In this document: piece after piece, positions 45,823 through 58,168 of the stretch
How positions within the stretch are numbered: the stretch's first letter is position 1
Layout: each line of letters begins with the position of its first letter
Source: Sycobia sp. Sy_11
Lineage: Eukaryota > Arthropoda > Insecta > Hymenoptera > Epichrysomallidae
Assembly: GCA_018907035.1 (NCBI GenBank)
Contig: JACCIC010000037.1
Coordinates: forward strand, 1,996,001-2,060,000
DNA length: 64,000 nt
Reading direction: 5' to 3'
Notes under the pieces: generated by a model
Told to the model about the DNA's origin: nothing
Database searches by the model: none
What the model saw: only the letters and a program-made list of their open reading frames with translations
Position numbers and translations under genes: made by a program

Positions 45823-45941
45823 GCTTTCTTTCTCTCTTTAACTTTTTCCCGCCGGCGGAGCTTCAACCTGCGACTAAATTCAAACGCTATTTTAAACTTC
45901 CATATAATTTTCTCGCGTCGATTATAAAACAGTGCGTGCAC

Positions 45942-45954
45942 CGTATATATATAC

Positions 45955-46041
<87 letters not shown>

Positions 46042-46042
46042 C
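45942..46042 (+). repeat. (TA)n(CA)(GT)40 alternating tract
   Basis: A 101-bp unbroken alternation: a short TA leader, ACATAT, then 40 GT units (45959-46038). Open frames on both strands reflect Cys-Val and Thr-His repeats. Confidence 0.97.
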
Positions 46043-46248
46043 TTTGGCTCGTCCGCGAGATCGCGGTGGCGCAAACGCTTCTTGCATCCAATACTATTAT
46101 ACAATGTACGTATATATGGAGCCTCTCTTGCGCTCCGCTCGTATGTATTATTAGCTCGATGCAATTATTGCAGCAGCCGGCGCGTCCCAACTATCCCGGC
46201 GATCTTAGGCTTTCGAATTAAGCCGTCGTCACGACCTCCACTCGCTCG

Positions 46249-46252
<4 letters not shown>

Positions 46253-46302
<50 letters not shown>
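46253..46302 (+). repeat. (TA)25 microsatellite followed by (CATA)n
   Basis: A perfect TA run, then CATGCGCATACATACATACATA. Confidence 0.96.
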
Positions 46303-46305
<3 letters not shown>

Positions 46306-46309
46306 GCGC

Positions 46310-47275
46310 ATACATACATACATAGCGTGCATGGAGAACTCGAACTCATCGCGAAGATCGGCGCGCCCGCAGCGTCGCCCGCCGCTTCGATCGCTCAAAT
46401 AATTGATACGTGCTCGCGGGGCACTCCGCCTCTCCCCACCTTCTGCCCCTCCTCCTATACACTGATCGGGGCATGCAATATAGATCCCCATCGGAGCTTT
46501 TCTCCCCTGAAGCTGTATTAAAGCCCGCGCGAATTCGTGGGCAATGGAAAAAAAATTCGAGCGATTGTCGTAACCGTCGTGGATTATATGAAAATCGACA
46601 GGGTGTTACACTTGATCGTATTGCATCAATCGGTCTCTGTGAGTTCTCCAGGGTGTGTCCACCAAGCGAACAGAGATTGTTTACACCTCCCCCCCCCCCG
46701 AGATTTGCTTCGTATCGCAGGTGTCGAGACGTACTTCGCTCTCGACGAGCTTGTACGAACAATTTCGAAAAAAACTAGCTGTAAACTCTTCAACGTTTAA
46801 ACATCCTGACGGTCCCAGGCACTCGGACTCGCGCCCTTCGTACAGGGTCGAACGCTTTAATCTCTGCGGGCAAACGTGCCAGACGAAAACAAGGAAAGAA
46901 ACGCCGCGAGATCGTCGCTCGACCGCGAGGATTGCGGAAGATGGCAAAGACCCTTCGCGCGTCGCGCGAACGTGCATCTCCCCCCTCCCCCCAACCGCCC
47001 CCTCGCGCTTCTTGCATCGAGCGTCTCTGATGCACGGCTCACGTACATATACGCGGCAGCTCGGAAGCGTGGAACGGAATAAATACGCGCGCGCGCGGGA
47101 GCTCGAGACGTGCAGCTATTTTTGAACCGTATAGGCGCGAAGCGCGACTTGTGACGTAACTGGCGAGTTGCTATACCGTCGCTGCTGCTGCGAATGCGCT
47201 CCGGTACTGCAACGTGCATCGCGCATACAGGAAAGTCCCAGGACGAATCTTTTTCTTCCCAGTGGGAACGAACAT
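46310..47275. other. GC-rich, CpG-rich unique block
   Basis: Contains a C11 run at 46689, C-rich patches near 46980 and many overlapping frames on both strands (up to about 156 codons) without any recognised product. The mutual overlap shows these frames come from GC-rich composition. Confidence 0.6.
46689..46699 (+). repeat. Poly(C) homopolymer, 11 bp
   Basis: A C run following TTACACCT. Confidence 0.88.
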
Positions 47276-47283
47276 GAGGGAGG

Positions 47284-47308
47284 GAGAGAGAGAGAGAGAG
47301 AGAGAGAG
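47284..47308 (+). repeat. (GA)12 microsatellite
   Basis: A short GA run in a purine-rich GGGAGGGAG context. Confidence 0.93.
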
Positions 47309-47479
47309 TGAGAGGAGGGGAGAGATACTTGCCGCAGAAGGCAAACGTCCATGATCCGGATATTCTGCGGATATTTTTTAATCATTATTAAACGGTGCAA
47401 CAACTGCTTCTAGTTCTCTCTCTCTCTGCCTCTCGTCTCTAACTTCTTCCCGTTATTATACATATCTTTTGTCTCTGTT

Positions 47480-48715
47480 TCGAACTTTTTTCTTTTACCT
47501 TTAGCTTCTTGTTTCTTTCGTCGTTTAGAAATACATTAATAATATTTATTTATTTGTATATTATATAATTTTCGCAAGAACATAAATTAAGTAAATATCT
47601 AACCACTAAAATATGACTAATATTTCATACGAATTATTCGTAAGTTTTTTTTTAATGATTATCATTGTTTGACTTTAAAACTATAAATTTTTACAATATT
47701 TCGGAAGATCATTATATATTTACAACATTATACAAGTGTTATTTATATAATGTTGATATGTTTACACTTATTTATATATGTTAGGATTACATTTATTTTA
47801 ATAAGATAAATTTAGCATTAAATAATAATTCATAATAATACTAAATTTATAGATCGTTGCAGATATGTACATTTCCCTGTTTGAACGAATGAATACGAAA
47901 GAAAATGATAGAGAGAGGGAGAGGGAGGGAAATTTCGGAAAAGTTACCTGCGTTCTTATAAGATAATTGGTGACCATAAGACAACGTAACTTGAAAAATT
48001 CTAGTTTTAACAACTACCGATGCAGAGCTAGTACGCCAAAATTTGAATTTTTCTCTTAACTATATAATCTTAACTAAACATTTAATGATAATAAATTGCA
48101 ATTTTTCCTATATTTATACTATTTCTGTCTTTAACGGAAATATTAAATATGTTATTTAACATTGGATAGTAACGGATAGTAAAAGGAAACTTGAGACAAT
48201 CATTAAAAGCGTCTTTAGCGTTACTTTATAAATAAAGCTTAAAAAAAATGATAATCGATATAATGATATAAATAATTCCACGTTTAGATAACTCGAGGGC
48301 AGCATAACGTAAATTCGGGCGATAGATTTATTTTATACGTACAAAAAATCTCTTATTAACGAAATTACTCCTTGTGCAATTAAATTGAAATTTCTTCGAA
48401 GAAAGCCAATAAGAATTTGAAGTTACAAATTAAATTTATAATTAATCCCCGAATAACTCAAACAACTTCCCAAATTTAATCTTTCTCGAACGAAATTTTC
48501 GTAATTCATGGAATATCCCGTTAAGTTTCCCCACGCGCTATATCCCGAGCAGAATCGCGCAAGGGCACTAAATTATCGGTTTTCTAAAAAATTCTCAAAG
48601 AAATTTCTCATGGGAGCCCAGACTCTCATAGCTTGCTCGCTACCTGCCTTTTATTAAGGTTCCGTGAGGAAGGGGGCAGTCAAGTAGGAAAGTAAGAACA
48701 TCCCGTATATAGCCT
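47480..48715. other. AT-rich unique block
   Basis: About 1.2 kb with no repeat over 20 bp and no supported gene or RNA. Confidence 0.7.
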
Positions 48716-48719
48716 CAAC

Positions 48720-48723
<4 letters not shown>

Positions 48724-48810
<87 letters not shown>
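48724..48810 (+). repeat. (CT)43 microsatellite
   Basis: The longest pure CT run in the window, 87 bp with no interruption. It has full mirror symmetry. Confidence 0.98.
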
Positions 48811-48813
<3 letters not shown>

Positions 48814-48814
48814 C

Positions 48815-49355
48815 TCTGTCTCCATCTCTATCTCGCAAGACCAGCCGAAAAGGATGGAAAAAAACGAAGCCACCGCCAAGACAGATCGAGGGCCCGCCAA
48901 TATAAAAATGCTCGTTCATATATACGCGCCCGATCATTACTAATACTCTCTTCTCGGTATAGTAGTCGATTAAAAGAGGAAATAGGAATCCGCGAGACAA
49001 CATTATTTATTCTCATCCTCCATCCACCCTCCCAAGGAGCGACTCGGCGCCAAGCCAGATTATCCCCCTGCTGCCTTCTCGAGAGCGCCAGATTCATTAC
49101 GCACCCTCGCCCCCCTTCTCTGCCGTTCTACCCCCTCCCTCTCTCTCGCTAGCATCAGACTCGAGAATCAGCGAAGATCGCCATTACCGTACCGGCCATT
49201 ACCGTATAACCTGATGCGCTCGCCAGTAGCATTGGATTTTCGATATATCTATATACGCTTCGCTGATCCCTGACGTTGCACACCGTTATAAACGCAGCTA
49301 TGAATATGTATATATATGACATGCACTTGCACACAGCTGTGCTGTAGCAGTCGGT
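48815..49355. other. Balanced unique interval
   Basis: Pyrimidine-rich at about 49100-49150. No supported gene. Confidence 0.6.
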
Positions 49356-49364
49356 TGGCTTCCC

Positions 49365-49365
49365 G

Positions 49366-49393
<28 letters not shown>
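49365..49393 (+). repeat. (CT)14 microsatellite
   Basis: A perfect CT run, then TTTCTCCCTC. Confidence 0.94.
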
Positions 49394-49398
<5 letters not shown>

Positions 49399-49479
49399 CC
49401 TCGTAATCTTTGATAAAATATATCGCTATTATATGCGTTTCGTTCGATGCACGCACGCGAACCAGCCACATCTATGCCC

Positions 49480-49482
<3 letters not shown>

Positions 49483-49520
<38 letters not shown>
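49483..49520 (+). repeat. (AT)19 microsatellite
   Basis: A perfect AT run, 90 bp after a CT run. Confidence 0.97.
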
Positions 49521-49523
<3 letters not shown>

Positions 49524-49723
49524 GCCGTGCGCGGTGATTTACGAGCCGAGAACCCCGCGGTGAGGTGGAGAGGTGGAGGAATAACGATGTAGGTTTGCGC
49601 ACCTGTTCGGCAGAGTATAGCGGGTCTTATGGATAGTAATCGTTTTGTCAGCTCGCGATTTTTGTACGAATGTCTCTGAAAATTGGAAGGATTAATTTTT
49701 CATCGAGCGTTATGTACATGAAA

Positions 49724-49762
49724 ACACACGCGCGCGCGCATATATGTGTATATATGTGTGTG
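49724..49762 (+). repeat. Alternating AC-GC-TA-GT tract
   Basis: Thirty-nine bases alternate without break, with a CGCGCGCGC core and ATATGTGTATATATGTGTG after it. Confidence 0.9.
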
Positions 49763-49769
49763 AATAATG

Positions 49770-50400
49770 AACCATTTTATAAAGCTCTTCTTTATACGAG
49801 CGGGGACTTTTTAATTGAACCAAAAAAGGTTTTCAAATGAACGAGAGAAAATTGCTAAATTGATATTAAATATCTCTTGTCAATAGTTATAATAGTGTCA
49901 AATTGATGACATACTTTAGGGATATTGCGGGCTTTTTGTTTGAACAAGTGTATCAAGTGTTTGTCATTTAGTATTAATAAACAAATTTGCCCGATGATTA
50001 AGATAGAAGAGATTCATTTAAGATAGAAAATTTCTAATACGTGATTATACTTTGTATTGTTTCAAAATTGTTAATTAAATTTTCGAATATAATAGGATTT
50101 AAGCACCTAATCTTGATGAATAAAAAAGATGATCGTGGAAATTTTAATTTTCATACAATTAGTAAAATGTCAATGGCGGCATTTTTGAATTTTCAGACTA
50201 TAATTTTTTAGTATTTCAAATGTGCTAAATATAGCAATATTTATAGAGAATGGAGTAACATGCTATAAAGTTTCCGTTAAACTTGAAGTGAATGCAAGCG
50301 CAATTTATTCCAATTGGCCAAACTCATCCGTATATATTATAATACAGACTGTAGAGCGATTCTGAACTTATTGTTATTCGACGTAGGCGTCTAAAATTTC
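49770..50400. other. AT-rich unique interval
   Basis: No supported feature. Confidence 0.65.
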
Positions 50401-50404
50401 GCGA

Positions 50405-51210
50405 TATTGAGGTCACCCCTCGAGCAATCAAGCGCAGAAGCCAGGAAGGTGGGGAAGGAGGTGAGCGGGAAAGATCATCTCCGGCTCGAGCGACGCGCAC
50501 CGGGCCCGCGCCCTACGGCCTATATATAATACGCCCCGCGTCATTGTCCTCGAAAAGAAGAAGAGAGACTGAGAGAGGGAGGGCGAGAGAGGGAAAGAGA
50601 GAGAGAGAGGGGGGGGGAGAATGCACGCGTATATAATATTCCGCTGGCATCGGTGACGGCGCGCGAGGGGCGCGCATGTATGCACTGCAGAGAGGATTCG
50701 AGGGATCGATATCACGTGACGGCATACATAGGCACATACCAAAGTGACCGCAGAATGCCATCCCCGCGCCACACAAGCCGGCTCTCTCGACTTCCCCCCG
50801 ACAGACCCCTTCAATAGTTGCTCTCTGCCTCCCTCGATTCTCCTTCCACTCTCCCCTCTCTCAGTGGCTTCAAATGAACCCGAGGAGTCACCGGTCTGCC
50901 GTCACCGCGCCCTATACGTCGTCGATCGGCATGTTCCCGGGATCTCGCATCTCGTGCCTGCGTTTGCGTGTGCGTGCGCTTGTGCGGGTGCGCCGGTGTG
51001 GGTGCGCTATTACAGGACCGCGAAGCAGGGGTCACCGCTCCGCGTATCGCCGCTGTTAATGCCTTGCGTCGCGCCCGCCCTGCCCAACCGCCCGACCCGC
51101 GTAAATTACACGAATGCGAAGCGACGGACAGTTAGGCGCTGTATGCCGATCGCCGGCCCCGTCGAATCGAGAGGATTGCTTATGCAGGGGCAGGGTATAG
51201 GGGGTAGGAT
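50405..51210. other. GC-rich, CpG-rich block
   Basis: A purine-rich + strand section (50560-50620) includes a G9 run at 50609. Frames on both strands are open by composition. No family is recognised. Confidence 0.6.
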
Positions 51211-51213
51211 CGC

Positions 51214-51232
51214 CTATCTATCTATCTATCTA

Positions 51233-51299
<67 letters not shown>

Positions 51300-51307
51300 G
51301 TATGTAT
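51214..51307 (+). repeat. Symmetric compound (TATC)n(TA)n(TATG)n microsatellite
   Basis: TATC units lead into about 50 bp of TA, which leads out as TATG units. The left and right tetranucleotides differ at one position, so the whole is nearly mirror-like about the TA core. Confidence 0.95.
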
Positions 51308-51415
51308 TGGAGAGTTTTGGGGGTAGCCAACCCCGACGTATAGGGTTTACATGTAACGACGGCGAGGAATTCGTTTGGCGAATCTCGGTGCGTTGACCCC
51401 GAAAAGAGAGGGTGA

Positions 51416-51417
<2 letters not shown>

Positions 51418-51480
<63 letters not shown>
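51418..51480 (+). repeat. (AG)31 microsatellite
   Basis: A perfect 63-bp AG run preceded by AGAGAGGGTGAAGG. Confidence 0.97.
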
Positions 51481-51484
<4 letters not shown>

Positions 51485-51549
51485 CTGTATTGTCTGTGTG
51501 CACATATGCTCCAATAATTATTGGTTGTGTTTCGAAGAGAAAAAACTTG

Positions 51550-52270
51550 ATCAGTGTGACTGAATGATGCTTTCAGCTTTTGACAGGGTAGAATGGTCTC
51601 GATGCGGCGCAAAGATTTTTAAAAGTGAATGGGCTATAATCAGTGCCTTAAATAATTTTTATAGAAGTCTGACTGTATCGATATCGCCTTAAATAAGATA
51701 ATAAATTTTCAATTAAGTGAAGACTTCTTAGCAAATCAAAATTTCCAAAAAAATTATACAAACACCGACAACGAGAATTTCGTGCAACCTTGCCAATGAA
51801 TTTTTGCATGTAAGCAATTCTGGACTCTTGTCAGTATATCAACATTTAACGCCGTGTTGGATCAATTGGGTATGTTGACGACATCAGAAATAGTCCAATT
51901 TCAGGCTCAATTACATTTTCACTATATCTCCCTCTCTTTCTCTTTCTCTATCTCTTTCTCTTTTTCTATCTCTGTCTGTATCTATCTATCTATCTTTTCC
52001 TACGACACAGTAACTGCTTTTGGGTGATTTGTAGACTGTGAGGGAAACAAGATGTATGTATTTATATACGACGCTCAAAGAAAAGAGACAAAGATAAGGA
52101 GGCCCGATCGTCGGCCAATACAACCATGATGCTCTGGTCCTCCAAAAACTGCCAGGCTTTAAGATTCTTGGGTTACAATCGCGAAGAAGCCAGTCTTCTC
52201 TCCCTTTCATCCCCCCTTTCCGCGATCTTCCACACATGTGTCCACTATATTCTCTTCATCGATCTTTTCC
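51550..52270. other. Unique interval, AT-rich then pyrimidine-rich
   Basis: 51925-51995 is CTTT/TATC-rich. No supported gene. Confidence 0.6.
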
Positions 52271-52278
52271 TTCGCCTT

Positions 52279-52302
52279 CTCTGTCTCTCTCTCTCTCTCT
52301 CT
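52279..52302 (+). repeat. (TC)12 microsatellite
   Basis: A short CT run separated by TGTGA from a long alternating GC/GT tract. Confidence 0.93.
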
Positions 52303-52306
52303 GTGA

Positions 52307-52310
52307 GCGC

Positions 52311-52392
<82 letters not shown>
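52307..52392 (+). repeat. (GC)9(GT)34 alternating tract
   Basis: Eighty-six bases of unbroken alternation whose first 18 bp are pure GC. CG repeats adopt Z-DNA most readily of all sequences, and GT repeats next, so this is the strongest Z-DNA candidate in the window. Confidence 0.97.
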
Positions 52393-52393
<1 letters not shown>

Positions 52394-52523
52394 GCATACC
52401 CGTATACCTGATACTGATGCGGTCCAAAAGATCACCGGCAATCTCGATAGGCTACAGCTTCAAGCGCACGAATGTATAGGTGTCGTGTGGGTCTTGACGA
52501 GCTTTTGGAAAAAAAGAACCTCG

Positions 52524-52526
<3 letters not shown>

Positions 52527-52562
<36 letters not shown>
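52527..52562 (+). repeat. (CT)18 microsatellite
   Basis: A perfect CT run extended by TTCTCTCTTTCTCTC. A purine-rich GGAAAAGAGAAGAG stretch begins about 50 bp downstream and is partly complementary. Confidence 0.96.
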
Positions 52563-52569
<7 letters not shown>

Positions 52570-52747
52570 TTCTCTCTTTCTCCTTCGTCCTGTCTGGGAG
52601 AAAGGAAAAGAGAAGAGAAAAAAGGGGCAGAGAAGAACCACGATGGAATAGGAGAGAGAGAAAAATGTAAAAGAAGGCAGCGCGGTGAATGACTGCACGT
52701 GCCGAATCCTTGCCTCTCACTCCCTCTCTCCCTCCCACTCTGGCTCA

Positions 52748-52749
<2 letters not shown>

Positions 52750-52787
<38 letters not shown>
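52750..52787 (+). repeat. (CT)19 microsatellite
   Basis: A perfect CT run, then a long mixed pyrimidine tract to about 52815. Confidence 0.96.
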
Positions 52788-52794
<7 letters not shown>

Positions 52795-52819
52795 GTTCTC
52801 TCTTCCCCTCTTTCTCGTT

Positions 52820-53670
52820 CTGGCTCTTTTGTATACTATATCACTATACCGATTATATATACGTATGTACCTTGTACTCTGGCTCACTCGGTCGCTCGGA
52901 CCCAGGCGGAAACGATAAAAACTGAGTGCGCGCTCTCGCGGCGATCGTCGCGGGAACGTGCGTGCATGCGTGCGCGCATTACCTCATATACGTATACACG
53001 AAAACACGAAGAAGACATGGACGGACGAACAGCCGGCTTTTTACATATGCCACCGTGGAGTCCGAATGCACGCACCAGTATTATATAGTACAGGAGCAAG
53101 TGCGGTAAAGTGCATGTGATGAAAAAAAAATCATTCTATAACTCCTAATCTTTCGCCTCGTCTCCGGCTTCTAGATAGTCTCTCTCTCTGCCTCTCTCTC
53201 ACCCCCCTACTCTCTCTCACTCTCTCTCTCTCTCTTGACTCGTCAAGGAGCCAGCCTATTTTTGGATATATATGCTTTTCGCGAATCAGCGCGCGGCACT
53301 TTATGACTTTATTTTGGCTAGAAAATAATCAGATTTTCTTTTTATATTTAACTTAATTTTAAATGTATCTTGATAATGCATCGTTTTGATTTTGTCGAAT
53401 TTGGACGATGATAAATACGTGGATTAGCGTTTTGAATTCGCGATAATGGGGACAACAAAGAAAGAAAAAAAAACCCAATCGGTGCAAAAATATATAGTCG
53501 TTGCAAGTCCTCTCTTTGTATGCTTTCATCAAAAATCTGGCATTTGTATCCCACTATTACCGATAGTATTACGGCCCAGAACGATAAAATCAATTCGGGA
53601 GCTATAAAAAATATTATTTGCAACTGGAAGAAGAGACCGAGAAACGTAGAAAAACGTAATCAAGCTTTCT
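52820..53670. other. Mixed unique interval
   Basis: A short interrupted CT tract lies at 53178-53235. AT-rich after 53330. A short TA run is at 53679-53698. No supported gene. Confidence 0.6.
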
Positions 53671-53699
53671 GAGGAATATATATATATATATATATATAG

Positions 53700-55690
53700 G
53701 ATTAGTATGGCACAAAAAGATTTACCCGAATTTATACTAACCGATTTATTCGAAAAAAATGAAGTGCTTACTTCGAAGTATATCAACAAAATTATACGCC
53801 TATATATGTATTAAAAACTTAATGTTCCTTAAAGGGATTGATAAAGTTAGAAAGCATTGGATTAGTTCTGTAATCTATACATCGGGATATACAAACAAAG
53901 TTACTATTGTAGGAACGTCTGCTGTTAAAGCGAATTTATTTTGCAAATCGGTTCGATCGAAATGACTAAAATCTGCAACAGTGCTCTTTCACAAGAAAAA
54001 TCTCCAGCATTTTCAATTAACGTGAAAAAAATCATTTTTTCGGAGTAATCTGTTAAAATTCAGTGTAATACGTTTTCAAATTCGTATGCATTTAACAATT
54101 GCGATCACGCGCAAATTGTTTTTATTATATAAATAACGTTCAACGTCGAGCAACGTTCCTCCTACTGATATACAATGCCATCCGAATCAAGAAGATTGAT
54201 CATTTATATTTATATTAATTCTTTATTTATTGAAGTATTTATTTTAAATTACAATAATCGTCTATAGTAGGCATTAATTATAACCCAAAAGCTCTAATTT
54301 CGAAATGGCAAAAAATCAATTGCATCCAAATGAATCATCGCACGTACATCACTGCCTAAAATATATACCGTTCTTCTCAAATGCTATAGAACCTGCATTT
54401 GCATTACAACGACAATCTCGTGTAAAACACAGCTCGGTAGGTAAGATTGTGGCTTTTGAGGGTATTCACTATTCCGAATTATAAATTTACAACGAAGGAT
54501 TTGGTGGTAAGGCCGCTAGTACTCGATGTTCTTCCAGTAAATGCGTAAAGCCCGCATATAAATCTATTATTATAAATTAAGCGCCGACATCGATCTTTAT
54601 TATATTAATAATGCAACGGTGTTAAATAATGAATCGGGCAAAGCTTATGAGCCGTATGATGTATAACATGAATTGTTCAAGGAATAACTGAAAGCAAAAC
54701 AAACTCTACGAATTCATCAATAATTCAATGGCCACTCTCGGGAAGGTCTATATATCGACGAGACACCGATGATTCAAATGCACGAACCGGAATTGTAACC
54801 TATTACCAGTCACGAACTTAAGGATTTGACAGCCGTGAACCAGTTTGCGCGTGAAGATATTGAAATTTCTCCAAAGCGAAAAATCTGCGGTGCGGCGCCT
54901 AAGCCTGTTTCCCTATCGAGGCGTGATAGAATTTTTGGCCTTTTATATCTAGAGTGCAGATCGATTTTATATCGCAGACTTATAAGCTGGGGATGAAGGA
55001 AGCAAAAAGAAGAATACCTATTTTAATAAGCTCGCCGCGTTTCAGCGAAAACGTATAATCGATAAAATACGAGCTCGTTATTTTACCGTCTTCGTTCGCA
55101 TACGTATAATTTACGTCAGATTATAAAGTTCGTTTCTTCATTTAATTCAGAAAATACACGCGCTAAAAAGCCGCTGCAGTGAGAATATTTCATCGACAAT
55201 TACGAGCGCATGCATTCTGCGCAGGTCAGTTTATTTACCAAAAGCGAAAAAATGCCGACTAAGAGAGGTCTGAAAAACTTTTAGACCCATTCTATCACCC
55301 CCCCCCCTCTCTTCCATTCGACCAAAGTACGTACGATAAATCAAATCGGCAAAATCGCTATAATATTCTTATACAGTACTCTTTTACAGAGGCTATTTTT
55401 AACAGGACGAAGGCGATAGAATCGTGTATACACACGCATGCGCATTGAGCAATCGCGTCACCCTTTCACAGAGGCCAATTTTCATGCTTCGTAACCGCGC
55501 CATGCCGGTTAGGCGAAAAGCACAGAAATCACGGAGCAAAGCATTATTTTCCTCTGGCCATCTGAAAAGGTAAGCTTGGGTGAAGAACCATTACGCTTTT
55601 GATATTGTGAGATAGGAGAGTAACAATAAAGCCGGAAATTGTGGGGAAAAAATCAAGAGATTTTTAGCGTGTCGTCACACGTACGTATGT
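53700..55690. other. AT-rich unique block
   Basis: About 2 kb, free of GA/CT tracts, with a C10 run at 55298. No frame over 70 codons is convincing. Confidence 0.7.
55298..55307 (+). repeat. Poly(C) homopolymer, 10 bp
   Basis: A C run following TCTATCA in otherwise AT-rich sequence, which makes it stand out. Confidence 0.88.
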
Positions 55691-55694
55691 GTGT

Positions 55695-55696
<2 letters not shown>

Positions 55697-55740
<44 letters not shown>
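55697..55740 (+). repeat. (AT)22 microsatellite
   Basis: A perfect AT run followed by ACACGTATATATATATACAC, itself nearly palindromic. Confidence 0.96.
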
Positions 55741-55744
<4 letters not shown>

Positions 55745-55764
55745 GTATATATATATACACATAT

Positions 55765-58110
55765 AGATTTGTGCGTTATCAAAATGGCCGCGACGCCGAA
55801 TGGGAAATCCACCGGGAGCGGCGAAAAATCTCACGATGGCCGAAAATAAAAAAGGGGGACCAATAGTCGATCGGCCGTAACGAAGCGATAAAACATCCCA
55901 GGAGTGGCAGCTGTTGCGCCGAATCGCGGAACATTCCGGTTGCGCCTGCGTTCGTTAGCCATTGATTCTCGCGGGAGTTCAGAGAGAAAATATTTTGCCA
56001 AATAGATATATGTACATATAGCTTAATTCGTAAACTGCTCTCGATTCACGTCAAAGGATACGCGGCTTTTTGCTGAATTACTCGTGGTCTCTTTTTTTCT
56101 TCGGGTAGTATTCCTACCCCCGCTTGCCCGAGTGAAACTTTCTTGAACACAAGTATAAGAAGTGGTTTCTAGATACCCCTGGCATCATTCTCCCCCCCCC
56201 CCCTTTATCCCCGGAACTGGTGGTTAAATATTCGAGAAGCATTTTGGCTTAGCTTTCGCCAAGTGCGCTTGCAGTTACGTAGATTAAAAGTTTTGCCTCG
56301 GCCATAAGTGGCTAGTTAGAGGAATAGTTACAGCTGGCGGATATCGCATAAACTCGCCGCACGTGCCTCTTGTAGTTTGGCCGACTAATTTGATATACCG
56401 TAAAGTAATTGCGGCGATCGATAATGTTGACAAATTCATTTTTCGATGCCCCCATTAGGCGGCGATTAAAAAGTGTAGAAGTTCTTTCTGTCATATACGA
56501 TTTTCGTATATTTATTGACGTTCAACATTACCTTGAAAATTCATTAATATCACCTCAAGCTTGTAAAATGGAAAAATATTCCGATACTCGGATTAAAAAT
56601 CGTCATAATTCTTAAAGATCGTTTTTCTACAGTTCAAGACTGCTATATGCTGTACAGTTGGCAATCCACGAAAATCTCGATTTCCGTGAAAAAGATTAAA
56701 TGCACTAGAATTTGGATGAAATAGGTCAAAACTTAACAGAAGAATTATAATTGTTCTACAGATTTCCGATATTTAAGTATATTCAAACCTATTTCCAACA
56801 GTCTATCACAATAGCGAAAAAGTGTTCAGCTGATGGTCGCGAGATGACGCGTTTACAAAATCATAAGCACAAAGTTATTATTATCGCGAACTAGACATCG
56901 ATACAATTAAAAATATAGTTGCAAGAAACGTAGATACATTAATAATGATGAACTAGAATATGATGCATAAAAAAGAAGTATCAACATTTATGCAAATATA
57001 GTTGAACATTCTCCTTCTTTTGTTTTTACACAATAATATTTCTATAACAAAGTATTCAGTATTTTCCGTAATGGAAAAAGAGAAATTTCCAATGAAACTC
57101 TTTTCTAATATCGATAACAAAAAATTGTTTTAATATACTGGCTATTGATTCAGATTTAAAAAAAATTACAACTTCGTGGGTTTTTGTTTGCTGTTTTTTT
57201 TTATTTTGTTACAATCAATACTATATCTGTTTTAAAATATCGTATAGCGTGGAAAAAATGTGACTTTCCTCAATTCGAAACAAAAATATAGAGTCCAGTA
57301 ACTTTTGTGAATATCGAAATAATATTGAACCGATTCTTGAAAGCGTAATCACGAGTACCCATAACTGCAGCTTAAACAATTGCAACAATGCTTTCGCCAA
57401 ATGTATATGTGCATGAGCAGCCCGATAATCCTGAAATATGTGTTTTACAGTCTTGCGCTCCATATAATAATTCTTTCCATATACGTATATCAGTTCTGAT
57501 ATCCGATGGGTGCAAATATTTATCGTCGAATTCGAGCTATATAATATGCAGTCAAGTATATGGTTGCGACCATTTCTGCGAATCTCGAGAATTTTCTAAA
57601 GCACGTGCCGGCGATAATTAAACGGTCTACATAAACTACGTGTGTTTAAAGCCGTGAAGAGAAACTGGCTTTGCCTCTGTGATCGGGAATAACATTATAC
57701 CGAGAAGATCTTTTGGAGATCAATGTAAATCAATGCGGGACATTTTGGCGCACGCACAGCCGACGTCTGTTTCTCTCTCCTTTTCTTCGTGTAGTCTATC
57801 GTCTTGACCAACTTCGTGATTAAGTTAAAAATAATGACTTTTTTCACGATCAAACATTCAAAGTTTTTCAAGACTAAAAACAACATTTAAGATCCTCGTA
57901 ATGCGAGCAATTCTTTCGACTTTTGTTAACCATGTTTAATTATATGTCCTTGGTTCAGTGTCAACCTCGCACATTATACCCAAGAATTTAACATTAGCCT
58001 GCTCGACACTTTCTGTCGACTTTTCAACCATCTCGCTCAATCGTCCCTCTGTTTCCCCCCGTTATTTCTTTTCTTCTCGGTTATCCCTCTTCTGGTCTAC
58101 CTCATTCTCT
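55765..58110. other. Unique block, balanced then AT-rich
   Basis: 55770-56480 is balanced and contains a C12 run (56192). 56490-58000 is AT-rich. No gene, RNA or microsatellite supported. Confidence 0.65.
56192..56203 (+). repeat. Poly(C) homopolymer, 12 bp
   Basis: A C run following CATCATTCT. Confidence 0.88.
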
Positions 58111-58114
58111 CTTC

Positions 58115-58115
<1 letters not shown>

Positions 58116-58160
<45 letters not shown>
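58116..58160 (+). repeat. (TC)22 microsatellite leading to CCCCGCAG
   Basis: A perfect TC run followed at once by CCCCGCAG, which makes a strong 3' splice acceptor on the + strand. Confidence 0.97.
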
Positions 58161-58163
<3 letters not shown>

Positions 58164-58168
58164 CGCAG

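Noticed and set aside
50744..51343. A 199-codon plus-strand reading frame
   Set aside because: It starts at GTG rather than ATG, lies in GC-rich DNA and ends in a TATC/TA repeat; no domain is visible.
53018..53025. Eight-base match to the miR-184 seed
   Set aside because: The rest of the mature sequence differs and no complementary arm is present upstream.
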